The position numbers were made by a program, and so were the translations under genes. The notes below the pieces were generated by a model that saw nothing but the letters and a program-made list of their open reading frames with translations, was not told where the DNA came from and searched no databases. 44,280 nucleotides of DNA from Shimia marina (GTDB lineage Bacteria > Pseudomonadota > Alphaproteobacteria > Rhodobacterales > Rhodobacteraceae), in contig NZ_CYPW01000015.1 of the NCBI RefSeq assembly GCF_001458175.1, positions 1 through 44,280 on the forward strand, read 5' to 3'. Of this stretch, positions 27,390-35,641 are shown piece by piece (the first letter of the stretch is position 1; each line of letters opens with the position of its first letter).

Positions 27390-27956
27390 ATGAGCCTAAG
27401 TGAAGCAGAAGCGATCAAAGGGTACCAAGTTCAAGCTCTTTTGCAGGGTGACGTTAAAGTCTCCAATGACGATCAATTGGTGATGACAACAATTCTCGGA
27501 TCCTGCGTTGCGGCCTGCATGTGGGATGAATTCGCTGGGGTGGGAGGCATGAACCACTTCCTGCTACCGGGGAATGATGACAGTAGTGCGGGCGCGATGA
27601 GTCATGGTGTGCATGCTATGGAGCTTCTCGTGAACGGGCTGATCCAAGCCGGGGCCAGTAGGGATCGGCTGCGTGTTAAGCTTCTTGGTGGCGCAAAAAT
27701 GTTCAACAGCCGGATCGACATCGGCACAAAAAACGCAGAGTTCGCGACTTGGTTTGTCAGAAACGAAGGCTTTGAACTGGTTGATTGTTGTCTTGGTGGA
27801 CAACGCGGTCGCAACCTTCGTTTCTGGCCGGTTGGTGGCCGAATTCAACGCCGCTTCATGAAGGACACCCGCATCCTAGAAGAAGATTCCGTCCCCAAAC
27901 CGGTTGCGCGAAAGCCAAAGATGGACAGCAGCATTGGCGATGTACAATTGTTCTAG
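27390..27956 (+). CDS. cheD: Chemoreceptor glutamine deamidase CheD
   Basis: A 188-aa enzyme that converts receptor glutamines to glutamates so that they can be methylated. The catalytic Cys39 is in TTILGSCVAAC, His56 in GGMNHFLLPG, and the third catalytic position is expected in the RVKLLGGAKMF segment, though the usual Thr is not evident there. The C-terminus ends in GDVQLF. It is the last gene of the operon, 75 bp after the receptor gene. With CheR but no CheB here, CheD gives the only other receptor modification activity in the window. Confidence 0.94.
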   Translation: MSLSEAEAIKGYQVQALLQGDVKVSNDDQLVMTTILGSCVAACMWDEFAGVGGMNHFLLPGNDDSSAGAMSHGVHAMELLVNGLIQAGASRDRLRVKLLGGAKMFNSRIDIGTKNAEFATWFVRNEGFELVDCCLGGQRGRNLRFWPVGGRIQRRFMKDTRILEEDSVPKPVARKPKMDSSIGDVQLF

Positions 27957-28422
27957 TAATGTCAGGCGCCCAATCAGTGATGCTTGTGTCATTTGCGGTT
28001 TTAGAACTCCGCCTCTGGAGTGGGCAAAACACAAGGCAAGTCAGAGATTGAAGTTTTCTGCGCAGTTTGTCACTTAGTTGGTATTGTTTGCCAGTAGGGG
28101 GCTGCAAGATGGAGGCCATTCTATTCTGGCGACAATCCCAAGTGAAGGGAGCTAAAGCCAGGTTTTGTTGATGCCGCATTAGGCTGGGAAGCTGCCTTTT
28201 AGGACTTAGCGCTATGGACGCTTGGTCAATCGTCTGTCGCGTTTCGTGAGGAAGCGGTCATGACAGAAGAATTGGCGGCAATGATTCCGGATAACGGATC
28301 TGCATACACATTTGTACTTTAGAGACATTTCAAGTTATCACAAATTGTGGTGAGTATGGGCATGTGCGGATTTGTTGCGATCTTTGCCTACTCAAGTTAA
28401 CTTTCAATACTACGGCGAGGAT
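27957..28422 (+). other. Intergenic region between cheD and the LacI gene
   Basis: These 466 bp show no convincing gene. A 20-codon frame at 28260-28322 (MTEELAAMIPDN...) has no recognised relatives and may be a relic. A short odd palindrome CACAAATTGTG lies at 28339-28349, 73 bp before the LacI start, and could be part of its promoter. No strong terminator hairpin for the che operon was seen. Confidence 0.45.
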
Positions 28423-29421
28423 ATGAAGGGTAAGCGGGTTACAGCGCAGGATGTTGCTGACAGGGCTGGCGTGTCTAGGCATGCGGTGTCGCGATGCTTT
28501 CGCGAAGGTACTTATCTTTCTGAGGCAAAGCGTGCCAAAATCGTGGCCGTAGCCAATGAACTTGGGTATCGGCCTAATGCCCTCGCCGCGAGTTTAAAGG
28601 GGCAAAATACCAAGCTGATCGGAATTGTTTCTGGAAACCTCTCAAACTTTTACGATGCTCAAATTGTTAGTGGGCTTGTGGAGCGCCTTTCGAGCAATGG
28701 AAAGTGGCCTGTGGTTTTAAGTGGAGGGGACGATGATTTGTTACAGTCACATGTTCTGGATGTTTTGGCGTACCCTCTTGAGGCTATGATTTTGCGTGCT
28801 GGAAGTCTGGATTCTGCACTGTCGGAGCAGTGCGGTAGATTGGGGATACCCCTGATTTTGTCAGGCGCGCGTCCGGATGATCGTAGCGTCGGCGATTCCG
28901 TGTGCTGCGAGAATTCGCTCGGTGTCGGGCTCGCCGTCAAATGTCTGCATGATAGGGGGCGCCGGCGAATTGCCTATGTTGGCGGGCCAAAACACCTCGT
29001 TTCCGAAAAGGAGCGTTTCGGTGGGTTCTTGGGCGCTTTGGGGGCGCATGGATTGTCACCGGTGCGCGTGGTGCATAGTGATTTTAGTTTTCCAGGGGGG
29101 GAAGGTGCAGCCGAAGAGCTTTTTGGGGCCGGTGTAAGGCCTGATGGCATTTTTTGCTCCAACGATGCCCTTGCTTTGGGGGTGCTTTCTGCTGTCCGCG
29201 CGCGCTTTGGGGTTGCCGTGCCGGACGACGTTTCCATCATCGGGTTCGATGATATCCCTATGGCGCAATGGCCGGATTTTCAGCTGACAACTATTGCGAA
29301 CCCTATTTCTTCAACTGTCGAAGGGGTTATGGAGCTGCTTACGGAACGTCTGGCCAATCCTGAGGCGCCGTCTCGGCATGTTGCAATCAAGCCGGAAATC
29401 ATCTTGCGAAATACGCACTAG
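28423..29421 (+). CDS. LacI-family transcriptional regulator
   Basis: A 332-aa repressor-type protein with the LacI design: an N-terminal helix-turn-helix with hinge (VTAQDVADRAGVSRHAVSR, then YRPNALAASLKG) and a periplasmic-binding-like effector domain (LIGIVSGNLSNFYDAQIVSGL ... FCSNDALALGVLSA ... VSIIGFDDIPMAQW). It starts at ATG 28423; the frame is open to 28372 but those codons precede the conserved fold. Effectors are usually sugars or their phosphates. It probably binds the GTGATCAC palindromes at 29985 and 30071 and controls the downstream phosphatase and transport genes. It overlaps the convergent phosphoesterase by 4 bp. Confidence 0.9.
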   Translation: MKGKRVTAQDVADRAGVSRHAVSRCFREGTYLSEAKRAKIVAVANELGYRPNALAASLKGQNTKLIGIVSGNLSNFYDAQIVSGLVERLSSNGKWPVVLSGGDDDLLQSHVLDVLAYPLEAMILRAGSLDSALSEQCGRLGIPLILSGARPDDRSVGDSVCCENSLGVGLAVKCLHDRGRRRIAYVGGPKHLVSEKERFGGFLGALGAHGLSPVRVVHSDFSFPGGEGAAEELFGAGVRPDGIFCSNDALALGVLSAVRARFGVAVPDDVSIIGFDDIPMAQWPDFQLTTIANPISSTVEGVMELLTERLANPEAPSRHVAIKPEIILRNTH

Positions 29422-29954
29422 TCTGGGTTGTGAATGCGCGCGCTTGTTGTGCGTAGGATTTTCCATTGCGAAATCGGGCGGTTCTCCGAGGATGCTACCA
29501 GTGCAAAGCTGCCAATGGCGGTCTGCAACCCGCTAAACTCGTCTTCTATCTCTGCGATGGGAGCCCCCAGTTCGGGTGACTTTTTTGCGCCGTATGCGAC
29601 ACTTATGTGTGGTGGGAAATCTGGTTGTACGTCCCGCTTGGCGAAAGCTTCTTCGCGTAGGGCCGCAATTGGGGCGGGAAGGCGAACAGGCAGATAAATT
29701 GACTGAAAGTAGCGCTCTCCCCAAGCGATCCTGTCAAATCTAAGTGTATCTTCCTGTGTGCAGTTCAGGATCGATGCCTTGTGTTCAATTTCAAGGCAGT
29801 CTTCCCAGGTGAGGTCTGAGGCGATGGTGATGTGGGGTTCGAAGCGCGGGCTATCGGCGAGTTCGCTAAGGCGATTTATGTGTTGGCGCAGGCGTTTCGA
29901 AACGTCAGGTGGCAGGAGTAGCCACAAAGAAAATAGATCGGCTGAGGTGTTCAT
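29418..29954 (-). CDS. 2H phosphoesterase family protein (cyclic phosphodiesterase-like)
   Basis: A 178-aa cytosolic protein with the two HxT/S motifs that define 2H phosphoesterases: H41-I-T43 in FEPHITIAS and H116-I-S118 in FPPHISVAY. These enzymes open cyclic phosphates (2',3'-nucleotide or ADP-ribose 1'',2''-cyclic phosphate) or ligate RNA ends. The length and overall motif spacing agree with the cyclic-phosphodiesterase branch. It is divergent from the monophosphatase gene, with palindromes between them; the 29985-29998 palindrome is 31 bp before its start codon, so it is probably in the same regulon. Confidence 0.78.
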   Translation of the reverse strand: MNTSADLFSLWLLLPPDVSKRLRQHINRLSELADSPRFEPHITIASDLTWEDCLEIEHKASILNCTQEDTLRFDRIAWGERYFQSIYLPVRLPAPIAALREEAFAKRDVQPDFPPHISVAYGAKKSPELGAPIAEIEDEFSGLQTAIGSFALVASSENRPISQWKILRTTSARIHNPD

Positions 29955-29984
29955 GGGGGTTTGAAAAATGCCTAAGAGTCGATA

Positions 29985-29998
29985 TGATCACGTGATCA
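29985..29998. promoter_or_regulatory. 14-bp palindrome TGATCACGTGATCA, probable LacI-family operator (left)
   Basis: A perfect palindrome with a central CG, the symmetry typical of LacI-family operators. It sits 31 bp before the start of the minus-strand 2H phosphoesterase. A second copy lies 87 bp away, centre to centre. Binding by the neighbouring LacI-type protein is inferred. Confidence 0.65.
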
Positions 29999-30070
29999 CA
30001 TGTCGTATTTGCAAAAAAAAATGAAATCAACTTAGATTTTTTGTTGATTTGGATTTTTTAAGAGGCAACA

Positions 30071-30093
30071 GTGATCACGTGATCACCTGATCA
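30071..30093. promoter_or_regulatory. Palindrome GTGATCACGTGATCAC plus extra half-site, probable operator (right)
   Basis: A 16-bp perfect palindrome (30071-30086), which is also two tandem copies of GTGATCAC, followed at once by a third imperfect unit CTGATCA. It lies about 80 bp before the monophosphatase start codon, and the AT-rich stretch at 30011-30060 between the two sites suits a divergent promoter. Confidence 0.65.
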
Positions 30094-30173
30094 TAAATGG
30101 AGGGTGCGAGATGTTTCTTTTGGCCGGATCTGGCGTTGGTTCGTGTTCTCAACCTTGGCCTCTGGGGGTGTAG

Positions 30174-30989
30174 ATGGTGGCGTCGCTTTTGCGGGAGGAA
30201 GTATCTGACTTGTCATCTCGGTGTCGCGAGCTGGTCGCTATTGCGCATGAAGCAGGTGAGCTCGCTCTTGGTCTGCGTCGAGATTTGAAACGGAGCTCGA
30301 TTCAGTCAAAGGGTCCGCAGGACTTTGTATCTGATGCGGATCTCGCAACTGAGCGGTTTATTCGCAATCGCATTGCTGAGGTGTTTCCTGAAGAAGCGGT
30401 GCTTGGCGAGGAAGGTGGAGCAACCGGTGATGGGGTCGGACTTTGGATTATTGATCCAATTGATGGCACGACCAATTACCTTCACGGCTTGGAGGATTGG
30501 GCTGTGTCCATTGCTTTTGCGGATCAAAAGGGCTTGGCGTGTGGTGCTATCGTTGCGCCTGCATTGGGTATTTCGGTCTGGGCTGAGCGTGGGGTCGGTG
30601 CATATTGCAAGGAAGGCTCCCTTGTGGTGTCTGGTTGCGGCGAAGCTGCGCATGCATTGCTTCTTTTGGGGCGTTCAGAGCGTGCGGGCCGGAAGTCTTA
30701 TCTGCGCGGTGTAGAGCGTACTTTGGAATTGGGAATGGAGTACCGTCGTGTTGGTTCCGCCGCGGTGAGTTTGCTTCAGGTGTGTATGGCACGAGCGGAG
30801 GGGTACATTGAGGCGCATCTCAATCCTTGGGATGTGGCCGCTGGTCTGCTGGTAGCAAGGGAGGCGGGGGCCATTGTCCATGCGCCTAATTTTGCTGAGC
30901 TCGTAGCCCAGGGAGGGCCTGTTTGTGTCGCGGCGCCCGGAGTTTGCCCTGAGGTTGAGCGGGTATTTGACGTCATGATTTCGGGTTAG
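30174..30989 (+). CDS. Inositol-monophosphatase family protein
   Basis: A 271-aa metal-dependent phosphatase that would release phosphate from inositol, histidinol or a related polyol phosphate. Metal ligands are in LGEEGG (E79-E80) and D94-P-I-D97-G-T-T-N, followed by HGLEDWAVSIAF; the late NPWDVAAGLLVAREAGA motif carries the last Asp. DPIDGTT, not DPLDGTK, separates it from CysQ. It lies downstream of the double palindrome and 410 bp before the ABC importer. A GGGGGT sequence precedes ATG 30174. The true substrate is not shown by sequence. Confidence 0.88.
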   Translation: MVASLLREEVSDLSSRCRELVAIAHEAGELALGLRRDLKRSSIQSKGPQDFVSDADLATERFIRNRIAEVFPEEAVLGEEGGATGDGVGLWIIDPIDGTTNYLHGLEDWAVSIAFADQKGLACGAIVAPALGISVWAERGVGAYCKEGSLVVSGCGEAAHALLLLGRSERAGRKSYLRGVERTLELGMEYRRVGSAAVSLLQVCMARAEGYIEAHLNPWDVAAGLLVAREAGAIVHAPNFAELVAQGGPVCVAAPGVCPEVERVFDVMISG

Positions 30990-31399
30990 TGGAGAAGCAT
31001 GGTGAGCATTACGCAATTATCTATGCCTGAAATGGCGAAGTCTTTGGCCATGAGGTGTCGTTTTGCTGAGGTTTTTAGAAGGGCTGAGAACCGCTTTCTG
31101 TGTGGCTGGTTAGGGAGGGCGGGGCTTTTGTATTGAAATTAAAGAAGGTTTTCCACTGCGATGTTTGTCACAAAAACGTTAGCTTTCGTCGCTATACGCT
31201 GCCCGTGAACTCGAACGAATAGCTCTCTTCTTAGATGAGAAAAACATGCCTCATGAATTTTATATGCACACGATTGCATGGTTTTTGGTGCCATGTCTTG
31301 TCTATGAAGTTTTTGAAGGGGGTGTTTGCTTTCAGAGCGCCGGTTCAAATTCGAAGATGAAATCAAAATAAATTCATGCTCAACGGAGGAATAAACCCT
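30990..31399 (+). other. Intergenic region upstream of the ABC importer
   Basis: This 410-bp stretch holds at most a 45-codon frame at 30999-31136, preceded by GGAGA, whose product was not recognised. The rest probably carries the promoter of the binding-protein gene. GTGATCAC was not found here, so regulation of the importer by the LacI protein may act through another site or by readthrough. Confidence 0.45.
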
Positions 31400-33430
31400 A
31401 TGAGACCGCTACTTACCGTCAGCCTCATCGCGCTTGGGACCGCGGCATTCGCCGAGTGCCCGGCGATTACAGTTGCCGACACTCAGGGCCTGGAAGGGGC
31501 GTACCCAAAGCAGTTTGAGCTCGGCGCTTTTGAAGCGGCAGCGAACTGTGATCTGTCTTTTAGTGAAAACCCGGCGATCGCAGAGTTGAATGCGCGTATC
31601 GTAGGCAACCCTGAGCTGCCGTCTGTGGCCGATCGCTTGCCGCAAGAGCCCTTGGTTGTTCTGCCTTTCGCTTCTGTTGGTAAATATGGTGGCGTTATCG
31701 ATGGTTATTCTAACGCGACTGAGTCAGGTACATCCGATCTTCTGTCTCTGCGTCATGCAAGCCTGACCCGCTTTGACAGCGACCTGCTGACAGTGAAGCC
31801 CAATGTCGCAAAATCGTTTGAGTGGAATGACGATTTTACAGCTATCACTTTCACTCTTCGTAAGGGACATAAGTGGTCCGACGGTGCGCCGTTCACTTCT
31901 GCGGATGTGGAGTTCTGGCTGGAGAATATGACCAAAGACGAAAACGTCGTTGGCTCCATCAAAGACGTCTGGCAGGCTGGCGGTGAGCCAATGGGCATCG
32001 AGATTATCGATGAACAGACCTTCAAGTTCACCTTTGCGGCACCAAACCCGGGCTTTCTGGCCGCGATTTCTCAGTATTATGGTCAGCCTTTCCAGCCCAA
32101 GCATTTCCTTGGGCAGTATCATCCGGCCATCAACCAAGACGCTGATAAACTGGCCAAAGAAGCCGGTTTCGAAAACGGCTACGAGGTTATCGCTTTCTAC
32201 TATGGTGGCTCTGACTGGAAAGACGTGCCGTCCCCATACCTGAAGGACGCCAGTAAAATTGCGTCTTTGCCAGCGGCGGTTGTGCCAACTCTGGAAAGCC
32301 ACATCGTGGTCGAAGACACAACAGAGACACGTCGCGTTGTTGCGAACCCTTACTATCACGTTGTTGATACCGCGGGTCAGCAGCTGCCATATGTCAATGA
32401 GATCTATGAGCAGTATATCCCTGATGCTGAAGTGCGTTTGCTCAAGTTGCTCAACGGTGAAGCAGACTACAAGTCTCAATCTAACCTTCTGCCACAAGCG
32501 CCTGCACTGCTCGACGGTCAGGATGGTGGGAACTACACTGTGATCCTGCGTCCTCAGATCACGTTTGAGACCTTCGGTTTCAATCATACTCACGAAGATG
32601 AAGAGAAGCGCGCGGTGTTCGCGTCTCAGGATTTCAATCTGGCCATGAGCCACGCGATCAATCGTGATGAGCTGAACGAACTGGCTCAGTTGGGGCTGGG
32701 CAAACCTTCGCAGTATATTTCTTTTGATCCTGCACCTGAGTTTGCCACTGAAGAGCAAATTAATTTTGCAACTCAGTTCGATCCTGCCAAGGCATCTGAA
32801 TTGCTTGATGGACTTGGTCTGGCTGATACCGATGGCGACGGCTATCGTGAACTGCCCTCTGGCGCCAAACTGACCGTCAATATCCAGTTCTCCACTCAGG
32901 GGACCTCTGTTGAAACTGTCGAAGCGGTTGCTCAGTACTGGAGCGATGCCGGTATTCAGACCGCGATCAAGGAAGTGACCTCTGATGAATATCGCGCCGC
33001 TCAGTCTGCGAACGAACTTGATGTAACTGTATGGCGCAATGGCCGTCCTGCGGCAACAATGCAGGGTAATATTGACCGTCTGGTGGTTCCATTTGGATCC
33101 TTCTTCCATCAGCGTAACGGCATGTTGTGGGAACGCTATGAAACCACCAATGGTGCAGAGGGCGTAGAGCCACCAGCATGGGTGGCAGAACTTGCTGAGC
33201 TGGCCCGCGAATGGCAGGCCACAACCCCAGGCAGCGACGCATATAACGAGTTGGGTTCCAAGATCATCGATCTGCAACTTGCGAATATGCAATATATCGG
33301 CACGGTTCAGACACAGAACCTGGTCTATCGGTCCAACAAGTTGAAGAACTTTGATGAGTTCAAGACTTGGTCCTACGACTACTACCGTGCGCACCCCTAC
33401 CACCCAGATCAGTGGTGGCTGGACGAATAA
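31400..33430 (+). CDS. ABC transporter family 5 substrate-binding protein
   Basis: A 676-aa precursor of the oligopeptide/nickel/opine-type solute-binding class. The signal peptide MRPLLTVSLIALGTAAFA is cut before ECPA; there is no lipobox at the cleavage site. Family signatures are clear: FEWNDDFTAITFTLRKGHKWSDGAPFTSADVEFW and the later INRDELNELAQLG and YWSDAGIQTAIKEV segments. At 676 residues it is longer than usual. Such proteins bind peptides but also sugars and glycosides. ATG 31400 follows GGAGGA (31385-31390); the frame from 31376 is less likely. A hairpin follows the stop. Confidence 0.92.
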   Translation: MRPLLTVSLIALGTAAFAECPAITVADTQGLEGAYPKQFELGAFEAAANCDLSFSENPAIAELNARIVGNPELPSVADRLPQEPLVVLPFASVGKYGGVIDGYSNATESGTSDLLSLRHASLTRFDSDLLTVKPNVAKSFEWNDDFTAITFTLRKGHKWSDGAPFTSADVEFWLENMTKDENVVGSIKDVWQAGGEPMGIEIIDEQTFKFTFAAPNPGFLAAISQYYGQPFQPKHFLGQYHPAINQDADKLAKEAGFENGYEVIAFYYGGSDWKDVPSPYLKDASKIASLPAAVVPTLESHIVVEDTTETRRVVANPYYHVVDTAGQQLPYVNEIYEQYIPDAEVRLLKLLNGEADYKSQSNLLPQAPALLDGQDGGNYTVILRPQITFETFGFNHTHEDEEKRAVFASQDFNLAMSHAINRDELNELAQLGLGKPSQYISFDPAPEFATEEQINFATQFDPAKASELLDGLGLADTDGDGYRELPSGAKLTVNIQFSTQGTSVETVEAVAQYWSDAGIQTAIKEVTSDEYRAAQSANELDVTVWRNGRPAATMQGNIDRLVVPFGSFFHQRNGMLWERYETTNGAEGVEPPAWVAELAELAREWQATTPGSDAYNELGSKIIDLQLANMQYIGTVQTQNLVYRSNKLKNFDEFKTWSYDYYRAHPYHPDQWWLDE

Positions 33431-33450
33431 GATCCGTACTTAAAGCAATT

Positions 33451-33484
33451 GCCCGGCCGGTGACCGCTGGCCGGGCTTCTTATT
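33451..33484 (+). terminator. Hairpin between the binding-protein and permease genes
   Basis: An 8-bp stem GCCCGGCC (33451-33458) and GGCCGGGC (33469-33476) is followed by the T-rich TTCTTATT. It is probably a partial terminator that keeps the binding protein more abundant than the membrane components, as is common in ABC operons. Confidence 0.75.
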
Positions 33485-33497
33485 AGGCTGAGGGCTC

Positions 33498-34502
33498 ATG
33501 TCAGCGTTTTTACGATACATCACCACACGTTTCTTTGCAGCATTCACCACAATGCTGCTGGTTTCGTTTCTGGTTTTCACCTTGATGGAACTTGTGCCAG
33601 GCAACTGTGCCGAACGGTTTCTCGCATATAAAGACACTCAGGGCCTGAAAATCACGGCCGAAGACATCTTGGCGGAAGAAATCCGCATGGGGCTCGACCA
33701 GCCTTATGTGATCCGTTGGGCCAATTGGGTGACAGACATCTTCTTGCGGTTTGATTTGGGTGAAAGCTGTTTGTGGCGTGTGGATGTGACACAGCTGATT
33801 GGGGATAAACTGCTCATTTCGCTTGGTTTGTCATTTGTTGCTTTGCTGCTGACCTATGCAATTTCTGTACCCGTTGGCATCATCTCTGCGAATTTGCGCG
33901 ATGGCTGGTTTGACAGCTCTCTGCGTATTTTCAGCTACATGGGACTGGCTCTTCCAAACTTCCTGCTGGCGCTCTGCGTCATGCTGTTTTCGACAATCTA
34001 CTTTGGCGAAACCATGACGGGTTTGTTCAGTGATGCGTATCGTGACGCCCCTTGGTCATTTGCGAAATTTGCCGACATGATGAGCCGCGCGTGGTTGCCG
34101 ATCGTTATTTTGGCATGGTCTGCGACGGCCATTCAGATGCAGACAGTGCGGGCTCTGGTCTCTGACGAAAAAGACAAGCTTTATGTGACGGCAGCGCGAG
34201 CGAGGGGGCAATCTGGCTGGGGATTATTGTGGAGATACCCCTCCCGCCATGCACTTGGTCCTGTGATCAATTCGGTTGGGTACGATTTGAACCGTATCTT
34301 TAATGATCTGCCTATCGTCGCGGCCGTCTTGGTTCTGACGGATGCGGGTGCGTTGTTGTTGGATGCGTTGGCGAAATCCAATGATCAGCAATTGGCTGGA
34401 GCCATCATCATGGCATTGACGGCCACCATCGTGATTTTCAACTTTGTGACGGACATCTTCTTGGCCCTCTTTGATCCGCGCGTAAGAAAGGGGTTCTTCT
34501 GA
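33498..34502 (+). CDS. ABC transporter permease (DppB-like)
   Basis: A 334-aa inner-membrane protein with about six membrane helices. The start MSAFLRYITTRFFAAFTTMLLVSFLVFTLMELVPG is typical of the DppB/OppB group. The cytoplasmic coupling loop with YVTAARARGQSGWGLLWRYPSRHALGPVIN contains the EAA-type motif contacting the ATPase. It is followed with a 1-nt overlap by the second permease and pairs with it to form the translocation pore. Confidence 0.92.
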   Translation: MSAFLRYITTRFFAAFTTMLLVSFLVFTLMELVPGNCAERFLAYKDTQGLKITAEDILAEEIRMGLDQPYVIRWANWVTDIFLRFDLGESCLWRVDVTQLIGDKLLISLGLSFVALLLTYAISVPVGIISANLRDGWFDSSLRIFSYMGLALPNFLLALCVMLFSTIYFGETMTGLFSDAYRDAPWSFAKFADMMSRAWLPIVILAWSATAIQMQTVRALVSDEKDKLYVTAARARGQSGWGLLWRYPSRHALGPVINSVGYDLNRIFNDLPIVAAVLVLTDAGALLLDALAKSNDQQLAGAIIMALTATIVIFNFVTDIFLALFDPRVRKGFF

Positions 34503-35641
34503 TGGCACTTTTCTCTAAAGCCCCGGCCGCCGACAAAGATGTCGAGCGCGATGAAAGCTATTATACGGCAGGTCAATACACGCTGATCTGGGAGCGTTTC
34601 CGACGCAAACGGTCCGCTGTCGTGGCTTTGGCCATTCTCATTGCGTTCATTCTATGCGGTGTCTTTGCCCCGTTTCTCTCACCTTATGAGCCTAATGCAG
34701 CGGGGCGGAACGCGGATTACGTGAATGGAGCTCCGCAAATTCCACAGTTTTGCGATGCAGCGGGGTGCTCTATCCGGCCTTTCATTCATAAAGTGGAGCG
34801 CTATCGTGGTGCGGATACCAATTTCCGATGGGTGACCCGCCCGACTGAGGAACGTAACTATGTTGTGTTTTTCCCATCGGGCTGGGACTACAAGTTTCTA
34901 GGGCTTTCCATGGATCGCCATCTCTTTGGTGTCGAAGACGGGTTCATGCATGTTTTTGGTACGGATTCTGGTGGTAAGGATATCTTCTCGCGGTTGCTGC
35001 ACTCCATCGGTGTCAGCCTTGCCGTGGGCACGATTGGGGTTCTGATTTCGTTTGTTCTTGCGCTGGTCATTGGGGGTGCTGCCGGGTATTTCGGAGGCTG
35101 GGTTGATACGATCCTGCAAGCGCTCATGGATACGGTGAAAGCTGTGCCAACCATTCCATTGTTTATGGCCATGGCCGCTTTTGTGCCGCAGGAATGGTCC
35201 GCGGAGGAGCGTTTCTTTTTTATTTCAATGCTGCTTGGCCTGCTGGGATGGTCCACGCTGGCCCGGCGCATCAGAACCCATGTTCTTGCGGAGCGTAACG
35301 CGGAATATGTGCTGGCCGCGCAATTGAGCGGTGCCTCGGCGGCACAGATCATTCGCCGCCATCTTCTGCCCAGTTTTACAAGTTACATCATCGTCGATCT
35401 GGTGATCTCCTTCCCCTACATGGTGCTGAGTGAAACTGCGCTGAGCTTTATTGGTTTGGGTTTGAAAGATCCGGTCAACTCTCTTGGTGTCATGCTTCAA
35501 AATGTGACACGCGTGGACGTGCTGTTGAACTATCAGTGGTATTTCATCCCTGTGCCATTTTTCATTGGGCTGGTGTTGGCCTTTGTCTTTGTCGGTGATG
35601 GCTTGCGTGATGCTGCTGACCCCTATTCGGAGCCGAAATGA
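34502..35641 (+). CDS. ABC transporter permease (DppC-like) with enlarged periplasmic loop
   Basis: A 379-aa inner-membrane protein. After the first membrane helix (VVALAILIAFILCGVFAPFLSPY) an unusually long loop of about 90 residues with two Cys (FCDAAGCSIRPF) precedes the DppC core HLFGTDSGGKDIFSRLLHS-like segment (here VFGTDSGGKDIFSR). The EAA loop is AEYVLAAQLSGASAAQIIRRHLLP. DppC proteins usually have about 300 residues, so the insertion is specific to this subfamily. Its stop overlaps the ATPase start. Confidence 0.92.
   Translation: MALFSKAPAADKDVERDESYYTAGQYTLIWERFRRKRSAVVALAILIAFILCGVFAPFLSPYEPNAAGRNADYVNGAPQIPQFCDAAGCSIRPFIHKVERYRGADTNFRWVTRPTEERNYVVFFPSGWDYKFLGLSMDRHLFGVEDGFMHVFGTDSGGKDIFSRLLHSIGVSLAVGTIGVLISFVLALVIGGAAGYFGGWVDTILQALMDTVKAVPTIPLFMAMAAFVPQEWSAEERFFFISMLLGLLGWSTLARRIRTHVLAERNAEYVLAAQLSGASAAQIIRRHLLPSFTSYIIVDLVISFPYMVLSETALSFIGLGLKDPVNSLGVMLQNVTRVDVLLNYQWYFIPVPFFIGLVLAFVFVGDGLRDAADPYSEPK

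Noticed and set aside
31139..31366. A 75-codon minus-strand frame upstream of the binding-protein gene
   Set aside because: No domain, no good start signal and low-complexity composition; more likely promoter region.
31724..33403. A 559-codon open frame on the minus strand
   Set aside because: Antisense shadow of the binding-protein gene, with no recognisable domain in its translation.
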